Shown here piece by piece: positions 1 to 9,178 of a stretch of DNA of 64,000 bases. Source of the stretch: Devosia sp. XK-2 (GTDB taxonomy: Bacteria; Pseudomonadota; Alphaproteobacteria; Rhizobiales; Devosiaceae); NCBI RefSeq assembly GCF_037113415.1, contig NZ_CP146608.1, positions 1,198,501 through 1,262,500 of the forward strand. Direction: 5' to 3'. How positions within the stretch are numbered: position 1 is the first letter of the stretch; each line of letters starts with the position of its first letter. A model generated the notes under the pieces. That model was not told the DNA's origin and ran no database searches. It saw only the letters and a program-made list of their open reading frames with translations. Both the position numbers and the translations under genes were made by a program.

Positions 1-3000
1 CGGTTGGTCAATGTCAGTCGCGAAATCCGCACCGGATCGGACAGCGGGACGCAGCAGACCAGTTCACTCTCGATGCCATACGCCTGATGGGCAAAGCGGG
101 AATAGCCGAAGCCATGGGCGGCGACATAGCGCCCTGTATTGCGGATCGGTTGCGCGGTGGGGCTCCATAAGGCCCCGCTTTCGTCGTCCTTGAGATAGAT
201 CGCCTCGCCCACCGGATCGGTGACGGGATCGTTCGACCAGGGGGTAATCTGGTTCTCGCGGCTATTGCCCGCCCAGGTATGAAAGCTGCCCTCTGCCGAC
301 ACCTGGAAACCAAAACCGTCATTGGCAATGACGTTGATCCAGGGGGCGGGCGTCGTGGCGCCATTATCGAGCACGGTGACATATTCTGTGCCGTTCCGGG
401 CAAATCCGCCGAGCCCGTTGAAGAATTCAAGGTCGCCGGGATGCTCGACTGTCTCGCCGGCAGGTTCTGCGACGGCAGGCGGCAGGTTCAGTAGCGGCTG
501 CTCACTGGCTTCGGTGAGCATGGCCAACTGGTCAGCAATGGAGCCCCGACGGGCGGCAAGCACTACCCGGGCCGTCGCATTCAGCAGGGTGCGGGTCTCC
601 AGAGTAATCAGGTCCGTCCGGAGCACATGCACCGAGCCCTGGGCGGGTTTGTCATCAAAGCGCGGGCGTGACTGGCTGGAGCGCAGGGCGGCCTCAATGG
701 CGTTCTGCAGATCCTGCACATAGGAGGAGCCACGCTCGTTGAGGATCACGAGATCGACGGCCAGGCGCTTGATCCGCCAATATTCGTGGGCACGCAGGAT
801 CTGGCGCAGTTGCGGCATGTCCTCGACCGCATCGATGCGAAACAGCACGATGGGCAGGTCGCCAGAGATGGCATTGGGCCACAATCCCGATTGCGGGCCG
901 GCGCCGGCTGCGATGACATCGGAGGGGGGTCGGAAGCGCGGATCGGCGTAAAGGATCGGCGCCGCCAGTCGCTGGAAATCTGCGGCCTCATCCAGCGTGA
1001 CATCGAGATGATGCAACTGAACCTGTGCCTGGGTCCAGGCCAGGGTCTTGGCGCGCTCAAAGGCACTGCGATCATGGTGCTTGTCGACCAGTTCGAGCAG
1101 TTCCGCCCGCGAAGACGCAACCAGTGTCCAGAAGGCCACGCGCGCGACCTTGCCGGGCTGTATGCGCAAGTGCCGTCGCAGCGAGAAGACCGGGTCGAGC
1201 ACAGTACCCACGGTCCCGGATAATTTCCGTCCGCCATGAATAGCAGAAGCGTTGCTGATGGACCGATTGCGGCCCAGGAATTTGGCCCGGTCGGATTCGT
1301 ATTGAGGGTCGTCGATGACCTCGCCTTCGACGACAGCGAAATGAGCCGCCCAGATTTCGGGCTCGCTGGGTGCACGCCGGCGTCGGGTGGCGATCAGCGC
1401 TCCAAACTCAGGCAGATATTCGGTCTGCACAAACATCTTGGCGAAGGCGGGATGGGCATTGTCGATCGCGGGTGTCGTTAGCACCAGTTCGGCATAGGAG
1501 GTCACCTCGACCTCACGAGCGCGCCGACCGCTATTGGCGAGGGAAATCCTGCGCACCTCTCCGTCATCTTCACCTGAAACCAGGACATCCATTTCCGTGG
1601 ACAGCGAGCCGTCGCGGCGGAGATATTGGGCGTGGTCCTCGGCAAAGATCACCGAGGCTGCGGCAGCTTCATTCAGCGGCTGGGTGGTTGGCGAGAAGAT
1701 TGCCCCGCTCTGGGTATCCTTGAGAAAGACGAAAGCGCCACTGTCATCGCGTGTCGCATCCTCGCGCCAGCGGGTGACGGCAATGTCGCGCCAGCGGCTG
1801 TAGCCGCCGCCCGAGGCCGTCAACATGACCGCATAACGGCCATTTGACAGCAAATTGGTCACCGGAGCACCGCCGCGCGGCAGCATCAACCGGCGTCCGA
1901 CAGGGGCTGGACTGAGCGCCAGACGGGCGGAGGCCCTGACCTCCTCGGCGCGCGGATGTCCGGTGGCGACACCACGCGGCATGCGCTCGGAGAGCAGCAA
2001 TTCGCTCGCCTTGATCATGGGCTCGCGGTGGAAGCGGGCCCGCATGCGTCCATGATGCAGCACATTGGCAATGGCCACGATGGTCATCCCCTGATGGTGC
2101 GCCATATAGTTGCGCACGACGGCATAGCCTTCGTCTTCCTGGAGGCGGGAACGGGTGAAGTCGAGCGCTTCGTAGAAGCCGTGAACACCGCGCCCGTCCA
2201 TATCGTCGAAGCGCCGGAAATTTGTCGCTGCGCTCGCGGGATCGACCATGGCAGCAAGGCCTGTGGCGTAGGGAGCGACCACCATATTGGCGGAAAGCCC
2301 GCGCTTGAGACCCAGCCCCGGGACCCCGAAATTGGAATATTGATAGGTGAACTCGTAGTCGCGGGCGCTATAGGCGGATTCCGAGACGCCCCATGGTACG
2401 TTGCGGGCCCGGCCATAGGCTTCCTGGCGGGCGACGACGAGGCGGTTGGTGTCGTCCAGAAGACTTCCCGCCGGTGCGCGCATGACCAGCGAGGGCATAA
2501 GATATTCGAACATGGAGCCCGACCAGGAGATCAGCGCCGATCCATTCCCGAGAGGGGTCGCGGCGCGTCCCAGCCGGAACCAGTGCCGTGTCGTGACATC
2601 GCCCTTGGCAATGGCGAACAGACTGGCAAGCCGGGCTTCGGACGCCAGCAAATCGTAGCAATTGGTGTCGAGCCCATTGTCCGTCAGCGAATAGCCGATG
2701 GACAGGAGTTTCCTGTCCGGGTCGAGCAGGAAAGCAAAGTCCATGTCCAGCGCCGTCTTTCGGGCGACGCCGGCCAGTGCCCGCAGGCGCACAACAAGCG
2801 CATCGGGATCGCGGTGCAGGAGGTCGCGGTCGCGGGCCTTTTCGTCGAGCAGAGTGCGGAGGGCCGCTGTCCAATAGGACAGGTCGGTGTCAGGGCCACC
2901 TGTTTGTGACGAACGGGAGAGTCTGGATGCCTTGTCCGACAGTCTCGATAGCGTCGGCGTCATTGCATAAAGCGATTGCGGACCGGCAAGGAGGGCCGCG

Positions 3001-6000
3001 ATCTCATCAAGGACCGGGGTAATGGCCTCGACCACCTCGGCAGGGTGGTCAACCAGAGCCATGCGCGCCAGCGCGAGAGCATCGGCAAAACCGCTGAGGG
3101 TTTCGGCATGAGCCGTCTCCGCCCAGTCCTCACAGGCATTGGCCAGCGTGATCAGATGTCCGGCCAGATTGCCGCTATCCACCGAAGACACATACGCCGG
3201 ATCGAGCGCCCGCAAGTCACGCGTGTCGTACCAATTGAAGAAATGCCCCTTGAAGCGGGCCAGCCTGGCGAGCGTGGCAAAGCTCGCTTCGAGCCGCTCC
3301 ACGGTGTCGAGCCTGCCGGTCCAGCCGAAGTCCCGCGCCGCGACGATGGAGAGGAAGTAAAGCCCGATATTGGTCGGCGAGGTGCGATGCGCGATCGCCG
3401 GGGTCGGCGTTTCCTGAAAATTGTCGGGCGGCAGCATGTTTTCGCGCGCCGTGACGAAGGTTTCAAAGTAGCGCCAAGTGCTGCGAGCGATCAGCCGCAA
3501 ATAGTCGGCATCGGCGCCGTTCAGCGGCTTGCCGGTCGGTCTTGGGGGCGGGCGGCTGACCCAGAGCGCAACTGCGGGTGCGCCTAGCCAGAGCAAGGCC
3601 AGGGCTAATGCCAGTGGCCATGACGAGGGCGACACTAGCAGAACCGGCGCGGGCAGCACCAGAGCCAAGGCCGTGCCGCCCGCCATGTCGCGATAGAACC
3701 CGGTCAAGGTCAGCCTTGTGCGTCCACCTGCGCTGGCGGTGGTGGTCCATTCGAGCAGATGCTTGCGGGTGATCCAGAGCCGAGACAGGGTCCGCAGCAC
3801 GGCATCGCCATTGCGCCAGACCTGATCGGGCAGGAAGGCAAGGCCCAAAAGGACCTGCAGCACGGCGGTTCTGGCATCGCTCGCAAGCGTGCGCAGATGG
3901 TTTTGCCACTGCATGCCGCTGCGATGCGGCAGGATGGCGAACAACACGGGAAGAATTGCCGGCACGGCGAGGGCCGCAAGGACCCAGCCCGCCACGAACA
4001 ATCCAGTGTGCAGCGGCATCAGGCAGGCAAACACAAGCATCAGGAACGCCGTCGGGGCGACAAGCGAGCGCCGCAGATTGTCTGCCATCTTCCACCGCCC
4101 AAGCGCCGGAAGCGCCGAACTCGCCGCGATCCAGGGCAGCAATTGCCAGTCACCACGCGTCCAACGATGTTGCCGACGGGCGGCCACGTCGTAGCGGGAG
4201 GGGAAATCGTCGACCACCTCGACGTCAGAGGCCAGACCAGCCCGCGCAAAGGTGCCTTCGAACAGATCATGGCTCAGAAGGGCATTTTCGGGGATGCGCC
4301 CATCCAGCGCTGCTTCAAAGGCATCCACATCGTAGATGCCCTTGCCGGTGTAGGAGCCTTCCCCAAACAGATCCTGATAGACGTCCGAAACCGCCGCCGC
4401 GTAGGGGTCGATGCCGCCGGGAGCCGAAAACACCCGCTGATAGAGCGATCCGTCGGCGCCAACGGGAAGCGATGGGGTGACGCGGGGCTGGATGATGGCA
4501 TATCCATCGACCACACGCTGGTCCGCGTCACCAAGGCGCGGCCGATTGAGCGGATGGGCCATCTTGCCCACGAGACGCAGCGCCGCATCGCGTGGCAATC
4601 GCGTGTCGGAATCAAGCGTAATGACGAAGCGGACATTGGCGGGCACGGTGGGTACCTGGCCATCCGGAGTGGCGAAGCTGGTATCGGTGGCGCCGCGCAG
4701 CAGGCGGTTGAGTTCGCTCAGCTTGCCACGCTTGCGCTCCCAGCCCATCCAGACGCCTTCGCCGGCATTGAAACGGCGCTTGCGGTTGAGCAGCATGAAG
4801 CGGTCGCCCGCTGGACCCGGTCCATGGCGTCGGTTCAGTTCCGCAATGGTCTCAAGGCCGAGAGCGAGCAGGTCATCGTCGCCTTCCAGGGTCTCGGCGT
4901 CGGCGTCGAGCCCATCGGTCAGCAAGGCGAAGCTGATGTCGCCACCAGTTCCGGAGAGATAATGAACCTCTAGCCGCTCGATGTCCTCGATCAGTTCGGC
5001 CCTGCTGACGAGCAAGGTCGGCACGACGACCAGGGTTCGGAATTGTTCGGATACGCCGCCGGCCAGTTCGAGGCCCGGCAGGCTCGATGCTCCAGCGCCC
5101 CAGCTGACGGCCCGGTTGACGATGGCCATGGCCGCCTCGCTGGCGGGAAGGAGCGCCAGGGCCAGAAGCGGGTAAAGCAAGCCGGCGGCGGGAGACATGC
5201 CCCAGACCGGCCAGAGGAGGATGCCCACCAAAGCCAGGGTCGCCGCGGCAATGGCGGCACCATAGCCACCAATGCCCATATGGCCCATCAGCCGGGCAAG
5301 ATGCAGGCGCACGGGTTGGCGAAATTTTATGGTGCGCTCGAAGGCAGGGCGGCCTTGGGCCACCAGGTGATATCCGGGATCACTCAGCCGTTCGGCCTCG
5401 ATTGCCGAGGCGTCCACGCCTCCGGCGGCTTCTGCCGCTTCGACAGCCGCTCGGGCAATCTCAAGTTCGGACAGCTCCGAGCCGCGCGCCAGATGTTCGA
5501 TGGCGCTGCGATAGAGATCGCGCGTCGCGAAATCCATCGCGGGGAAGTGGCCGTTCTGGTTCAGCGCGGCATCTACAAGGCTGACGCGCTCGAACAGATC
5601 GGCCCAGTCGATGTCGGAAATCAGGCGCATGCTGGTAATGATATTGCGCACGGTGACATTGGACGCGCCCTGACGCAGCTGGGCGTTTTGGACAACGTTT
5701 TCGATGGAATTTTTCTGGCTGGCCAGCCGCGCCTCGAGCCAGCCATGCGCAGGCGTGGTGCTGGGGTCGTGGTCGCGCAGGCGCTTGGCCAGTTGCGCCG
5801 CGAACAATTCGGGCAGTGGCTTGTCAGGCATTCGCCCGATCACCGCATTGACGCTGTCGCCGGTGAGCACGAGATCGGCCAGTGCATCAGCTTCGGCCCG
5901 GTCCTTGCGTCCAGCCGTAATCTGGTCGGCGAGCCGGCGCATATTTTCCACCAGCACGATGCGCAGGGTGATTGCCACGGCCCACAACTCCCCGATGGTC

Positions 6001-6497
6001 AGGGGCTGAACCTGCTGATAGGCCGCGATGAAACGCGTCAGCGTTTCTGGATCGAAGTGACTGTCGGTATGGGCGATAAAGCCCCAGGCCAGTCCAAACA
6101 CGCGTGGATAGCCGGCAAACGGCCCTTCGGCGAGCTTTGGCAATTGCCGGTAGTAATTGGGTGGCAAATCGTCATGGATTTCACGGATCTGCTCTTCGAC
6201 AAGGTGATAGTTGTCCAGCAGCCACTCGGCCGCTGGGACAACTTCGCGCGCGCTCTCGACCTCTACGGCGCTGGCGCGATAGGCGGCCAGCAGCACGGCT
6301 GCATTGCTTTTTAATCGCCTGTGTAAAGACAGGACGGCCGGCGGCCGTCCCGTTATGAGCTGAGCGGCGGCGAGGGTCCGCGCATGCTGTTCGAGCCGTT
6401 CGACGCCAAACAGCTCTTCGCGCACCGGAGCCGTATCATTCCACGGCGTGGCCGGGCGACGGCGTTCGGGCCGGGCGGGGATATCGAGGACTGTCAT
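1..6497 (-). CDS. ndvB: Cyclic beta-1,2-glucan synthase, C-terminus beyond window
   Basis: Inner-membrane enzyme that builds cyclic beta-1,2-glucan from UDP-glucose for the periplasm, used in low-osmolarity adaptation and host interaction. The frame is open from ATG 6497 to the left edge, giving 2165 codons; family members are about 2800 residues, so roughly the last quarter is missing. Visible in order: N-terminal region with SAVEVESAREVVPAAEW and LLDNYHLVEEQIREIHDDLP (residues ~75-115); membrane segments ~410-455; a processive glycosyltransferase domain with LDSDTRLP (~626) and QRHRWTRGDWQ (~777); more membrane segments to ~980; a glucoamylase-like domain with TSPTNIGLYFLS (~1038); then GH94 phosphorylase-like repeats to the edge, which in this family set ring size. 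It is transcribed out of the window and has no operon partner here. Identity is very secure; only the end is unknown. Confidence 0.97.
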   Translation of the reverse strand, partial: MTVLDIPARPERRRPATPWNDTAPVREELFGVERLEQHARTLAAAQLITGRPPAVLSLHRRLKSNAAVLLAAYRASAVEVESAREVVPAAEWLLDNYHLVEEQIREIHDDLPPNYYRQLPKLAEGPFAGYPRVFGLAWGFIAHTDSHFDPETLTRFIAAYQQVQPLTIGELWAVAITLRIVLVENMRRLADQITAGRKDRAEADALADLVLTGDSVNAVIGRMPDKPLPELFAAQLAKRLRDHDPSTTPAHGWLEARLASQKNSIENVVQNAQLRQGASNVTVRNIITSMRLISDIDWADLFERVSLVDAALNQNGHFPAMDFATRDLYRSAIEHLARGSELSELEIARAAVEAAEAAGGVDASAIEAERLSDPGYHLVAQGRPAFERTIKFRQPVRLHLARLMGHMGIGGYGAAIAAATLALVGILLWPVWGMSPAAGLLYPLLALALLPASEAAMAIVNRAVSWGAGASSLPGLELAGGVSEQFRTLVVVPTLLVSRAELIEDIERLEVHYLSGTGGDISFALLTDGLDADAETLEGDDDLLALGLETIAELNRRHGPGPAGDRFMLLNRKRRFNAGEGVWMGWERKRGKLSELNRLLRGATDTSFATPDGQVPTVPANVRFVITLDSDTRLPRDAALRLVGKMAHPLNRPRLGDADQRVVDGYAIIQPRVTPSLPVGADGSLYQRVFSAPGGIDPYAAAVSDVYQDLFGEGSYTGKGIYDVDAFEAALDGRIPENALLSHDLFEGTFARAGLASDVEVVDDFPSRYDVAARRQHRWTRGDWQLLPWIAASSALPALGRWKMADNLRRSLVAPTAFLMLVFACLMPLHTGLFVAGWVLAALAVPAILPVLFAILPHRSGMQWQNHLRTLASDARTAVLQVLLGLAFLPDQVWRNGDAVLRTLSRLWITRKHLLEWTTTASAGGRTRLTLTGFYRDMAGGTALALVLPAPVLLVSPSSWPLALALALLWLGAPAVALWVSRPPPRPTGKPLNGADADYLRLIARSTWRYFETFVTARENMLPPDNFQETPTPAIAHRTSPTNIGLYFLSIVAARDFGWTGRLDTVERLEASFATLARLARFKGHFFNWYDTRDLRALDPAYVSSVDSGNLAGHLITLANACEDWAETAHAETLSGFADALALARMALVDHPAEVVEAITPVLDEIAALLAGPQSLYAMTPTLSRLSDKASRLSRSSQTGGPDTDLSYWTAALRTLLDEKARDRDLLHRDPDALVVRLRALAGVARKTALDMDFAFLLDPDRKLLSIGYSLTDNGLDTNCYDLLASEARLASLFAIAKGDVTTRHWFRLGRAATPLGNGSALISWSGSMFEYLMPSLVMRAPAGSLLDDTNRLVVARQEAYGRARNVPWGVSESAYSARDYEFTYQYSNFGVPGLGLKRGLSANMVVAPYATGLAAMVDPASAATNFRRFDDMDGRGVHGFYEALDFTRSRLQEDEGYAVVRNYMAHHQGMTIVAIANVLHHGRMRARFHREPMIKASELLLSERMPRGVATGHPRAEEVRASARLALSPAPVGRRLMLPRGGAPVTNLLSNGRYAVMLTASGGGYSRWRDIAVTRWREDATRDDSGAFVFLKDTQSGAIFSPTTQPLNEAAAASVIFAEDHAQYLRRDGSLSTEMDVLVSGEDDGEVRRISLANSGRRAREVEVTSYAELVLTTPAIDNAHPAFAKMFVQTEYLPEFGALIATRRRRAPSEPEIWAAHFAVVEGEVIDDPQYESDRAKFLGRNRSISNASAIHGGRKLSGTVGTVLDPVFSLRRHLRIQPGKVARVAFWTLVASSRAELLELVDKHHDRSAFERAKTLAWTQAQVQLHHLDVTLDEAADFQRLAAPILYADPRFRPPSDVIAAGAGPQSGLWPNAISGDLPIVLFRIDAVEDMPQLRQILRAHEYWRIKRLAVDLVILNERGSSYVQDLQNAIEAALRSSQSRPRFDDKPAQGSVHVLRTDLITLETRTLLNATARVVLAARRGSIADQLAMLTEASEQPLLNLPPAVAEPAGETVEHPGDLEFFNGLGGFARNGTEYVTVLDNGATTPAPWINVIANDGFGFQVSAEGSFHTWAGNSRENQITPWSNDPVTDPVGEAIYLKDDESGALWSPTAQPIRNTGRYVAAHGFGYSRFAHQAYGIESELVCCVPLSDPVRISRLTLTN

Positions 6498-6605
6498 CTG
6501 CGTTAAACCTCGAAGAGCCTGGGTTATCTGTCCCCGGCCAGTGGCTTCTGTCGCAGGGCATGCAAAGGGCCTGCCGGATCGGGAAAATGATCCGGCAAGA
6601 AGAAG

Positions 6606-6740
6606 TCAGTTTTTCTTCTTGGGTACGGCGATACGATCGAGCACGGCCTTGGCAGCAGGTGCTGTGGTGGTGACCGGCGCCGCCTTGACCATCTTAGGTT
6701 TCTTCAACTCGCGGTTACCGCGCATCTGTCCCTTAGCCAT
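6606..6740 (-). CDS. Small basic conserved protein (44 aa)
   Basis: A 44-residue lysine- and arginine-rich protein starting MAKGQMRGNRELKKPK and ending in KKKN, with an Ala/Thr/Pro-rich middle. From memory, short proteins with an MAKGQ-x-R-x-N-R/K-E-x-KKPK start recur in proteobacteria and have no assigned function. ATG 6740 was chosen because the family-like start falls exactly there; the longer open frame upstream has no such pattern. No membrane segment or signal peptide. The charge suggests RNA or ribosome contact, which is only inference. Confidence 0.6.
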   Translation of the reverse strand: MAKGQMRGNRELKKPKMVKAAPVTTTAPAAKAVLDRIAVPKKKN

Positions 6741-6873
6741 GACATTTCCTCGGCCCGGATACGGCTGGGCTGCCGACCGGACAAGCCGGCAACGTGATTC
6801 AGTTATTCCATCAATCCCGGCGGCAAGCTGCCCAGCTTCACGAGCACGCGTGGTTCGTCGTAGGACCCCGGGC

Positions 6874-7122
6874 TCAGGACAGGAGCGCCCTGTGCCGGAC
6901 GGTGCGGATGGCATGCGCGGCGATGCCGCCGACAAAGGCGAGGCCGGTGACGCCTGCGAACGCCAGCCCATGACGCGGCAGGCTGATATCGTAAAAGCGC
7001 GCGACCGCCAGCAGGATGGCGGCAGCCAGGGAAAATCCAACAAAGCCATAGGTCAGCGCCGAACCGTTCGGCGGGCGCGACGCCTGCCTAGTCGAAGGTG
7101 CTTGCTGTTCGCGTTGACTCAC
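6874..7122 (-). CDS. Small two-helix membrane protein
   Basis: An 82-residue protein with a polar, Gln/Ser/Arg-rich N-terminus (~1-20), two hydrophobic helices (about 23-42 and 50-68), and a short basic tail, so a small inner-membrane protein. The start is GTG at 7122, whose GTGA overlaps the stop of the upstream small gene by 4 nt, implying translational coupling. No family recognised and no catalytic motif visible. Its reality is supported by the overlap and the clean helix pattern. Confidence 0.55.
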   Translation of the reverse strand: MSQREQQAPSTRQASRPPNGSALTYGFVGFSLAAAILLAVARFYDISLPRHGLAFAGVTGLAFVGGIAAHAIRTVRHRALLS

Positions 7123-7367
7123 GCGTGCGCCAGGCGCTTCAGCGGAAACGCCGATGCATTGTAGAGGTCGCGTATCTGGCCGCCGTTGAAGCGCTGTTCC
7201 TCGACCTCCAGAACGGAGCCGCCGACCAGTTCGGCCGGCAAGGTTTCAATGGTGTAGCGTACGGCTTCGGCGGCGGTGGAGAAACGCCTGTATCGTTCAC
7301 GGGAGGAGCGCCTGCTGTTCTTGTCGGGAAACAGCTCAGCGGTAGCGGAATAGTCAAGCGTGGTCAT
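7119..7367 (-). CDS. Small conserved hypothetical protein (82 aa)
   Basis: A soluble, charged 82-residue protein starting MTTLDYSATAELFPDK and containing RRFSTAAEAVRYTIETLP, which looks like a short helical domain. ATG 7367 is preferred because an AAGGA sits about 6 nt upstream; ATG 7373 would have almost no spacing. It is followed by a 4-nt GTGA overlap with the two-helix membrane protein, so the two are probably co-expressed. The layout resembles short rhizobial stress-related hypotheticals, but I cannot name a family or function. Confidence 0.6.
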   Translation of the reverse strand: MTTLDYSATAELFPDKNSRRSSRERYRRFSTAAEAVRYTIETLPAELVGGSVLEVEEQRFNGGQIRDLYNASAFPLKRLAHA

Positions 7368-7470
7368 ATCCATTCCTTCGATCATTGAGCTGGGTGCAGG
7401 GCATGGCCGGACGACCCGCCTGGGCAAAATGGTCTTGTAGAGAATTGGCCGCCCGAAGGCGGCCGATCCA

Positions 7471-7677
7471 TCAGGACAGCTGCAAATTGACTGCCGATTC
7501 ACGGCCATCCCGCCCGGATTCTACGTCGTAGGAAAGCTTCTGGCCATCGTTGAGGGACGACATGCCGGCGCGCTCGACTGCGCTGACATGGACGAAAGCG
7601 TCCTTGCCGCCTTCATCCGGGGTGATGAAACCGAAGCCCTTGGTGGAATTGTAGAACTTTACTGTGCCGCTGGTCAT
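7471..7677 (-). CDS. Cold-shock domain protein, CspA family
   Basis: A 68-residue single cold-shock domain (OB fold) that binds single-stranded RNA and DNA, usually as an RNA chaperone. The RNP1-like KGFGFITP and RNP2-like DAFVHVSAVE motifs are both present, with the typical start SGTVKFYN. ATG 7677 gives the standard length, and GGAAAG lies about 8 nt upstream; the longer open frame to 7992 has no domain match. About 560 bp without another gene lie upstream, so a long structured 5' leader, common for csp genes, is possible but not shown. Confidence 0.93.
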   Translation of the reverse strand: MTSGTVKFYNSTKGFGFITPDEGGKDAFVHVSAVERAGMSSLNDGQKLSYDVESGRDGRESAVNLQLS

Positions 7678-8239
7678 TAAATTGACTTTCCAAACCCTTC
7701 GCCAAATGGCGAATGTGAATTGCCCCACCGCGAAATGCGGCAGGGGGATAAACGTTCGCAAATTCAGGGTTCGCCAAGCGTCCGGCTGGGGTGGGAGGAT
7801 CAGTGGCCTTAGAGGCTGAGAACGTCTGTTATAGATGGGTGTACAATGCGTTGATTTCAAGGCCGCTGCGCCGCATCGAGTCTTCTGGAGCGCTGAACCT
7901 CGAAGTGCCGTAAAGTTCGCAATACCGCCGGGTCTACCGGGAAGGAGCAAGTAGGGGGCCTGGAGTCCTGGAAAGCCTGTTCGCAACTGCAAAGAAGGAT
8001 TGGCCGCCTCAGCGATGCCGATCGAGTATGGTGCGCTTTCAAGCGGACGGGCAGCTTCTAGGCATCGGTTCTGAGATCATGAATGGCTGAAATGGGGCGC
8101 ATCAGCGATGGTCCGGAGTTCTTCTTGAACAGGGCGCGATCGTGTGATTGCTGACCGGCCGGTTCCGGCGATCGAACCGGACAAGATGTTCCCTCGGTGT
8201 CCCCTCATGCGGCCTCACCTGTGGTGGGGCCGCTGATCA
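7678..8239. other. Intergenic region between csp and integrase relic
   Basis: This 560-bp stretch has only short open frames with no protein pattern. It must contain the promoter and 5' leader of the minus-strand cold-shock gene, but I see no convincing -35/-10 pair. No tRNA, obvious attachment-site repeat or transposon end was seen. Confidence 0.4.
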
Positions 8240-8872
8240 TCAGACTTCGGTGTGCTCCGCCAGTTCCAGTGCGTCCTCAACATCGACGCCCAGGTAGCGG
8301 ACGGTGTTCTCGAACTTGGTATGGCCAAGAAGGATTTGCACGGCGCGGAGATTGCCGGTTGCCTTGTAGATGAGCGAGGCCTTGGTGCGCCGGAGCGAAT
8401 GCGTACCGTATTCCTCCTTGCGAAGACCGATGGCGGTCACCTACTCGTCCACCAGTCGAGCATATTGCCTGGTGCTCAGGTGGTCGTTTGGATCAGCTCG
8501 GCTGGGAAAGGTAAAATCCTCTACCGAGCCACCTCGCCTTTCGAGCCATGCCAGCAAGCTTGTTCTGGCATCGGTCGTGATCTCGAACTGCACCGGCCGG
8601 CCGGTCTTCTGTTGAATGACCATCGCCCGGGCACGAATGTCGTGACCGGTCACCAGTGTGCCGATCTTTAGCTTGACCAGATCGCAGCCGCGCAGCTTGC
8701 TATCGATGGCCAGGTCGAATAGCGCTCGGTCGCGCATTCGCCCCTCCCGATCCAGAAAGAACCGGATTGCCCAGATCTGACGCACCCTGAGTGCCCGCTT
8801 GGCTCCGACTTGCCGACCGGCGTTCCACGCCGGCCGACCTCTGGCGGCGGGGTCATATTGTGAGATACCCAT
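8240..8872 (-). pseudogene. Short tyrosine recombinase, broken by an amber codon
   Basis: A 210-residue site-specific recombinase of the short single-domain kind. ATG 8872 has AAGGAG 7 nt upstream. The catalytic set is recognisable: an Arg in KLRGCDLVKLKIG, the HxxR of THSLRRTKA, the His of LLGHT and the Tyr of NTVRYLGV. Codon 144 (8441-8443) is TAG, in the segment ARLVDE-stop-VTAIGL where related integrases have Trp, so a single TGG-to-TAG change fits. Both halves stay in frame on either side, and the HxxR, His and Tyr all lie after the stop, so the product should be inactive unless the stop is suppressed. No other phage or integron gene is adjacent. Confidence 0.85.
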
Positions 8873-9178
8873 TTTCATTCTCCTTTGGCCAACATCGGCC
8901 AATCGGAGAACGATTAAGGCGAACAGTTCGTCAGCCAGCGCCATGCAGCCTCGGGAGAACTTCCCCCTGCCGCACAATTCTCCTCGGTAGCGCCTCCAGC
9001 GGGGCCGGTTGCGGACAAGCAGCTTCTGGCATCCGACGAGCAAAAGCCGCCATTCTGCCCACGCTTGCATGTCGCAGAACTTGGGGAATGCCATCCAGGG
9101 CCACGGTGCTAGATCGGAGCGGGGCATCCCGGGTCCCACGCGCGCCAAGGGGCGCCCTAGTATAAGTGCACCTTTGGC
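8873..9178. other. Intergenic region upstream of integrase relic
   Basis: About 300 bp between the recombinase start and the end of catabolic cluster 1. Open frames run through it, but none shows a recognisable domain or a good ribosome site. It may be the remains of the element that brought in the recombinase. Nothing else seen. Confidence 0.3.

Noticed and set aside
1956-6314. Long plus-strand open frames (317, 404 and 423 codons)
   Set aside because: All are antisense to the clearly recognisable ndvB frame and have low-complexity, His/Gln/Arg-rich translations.
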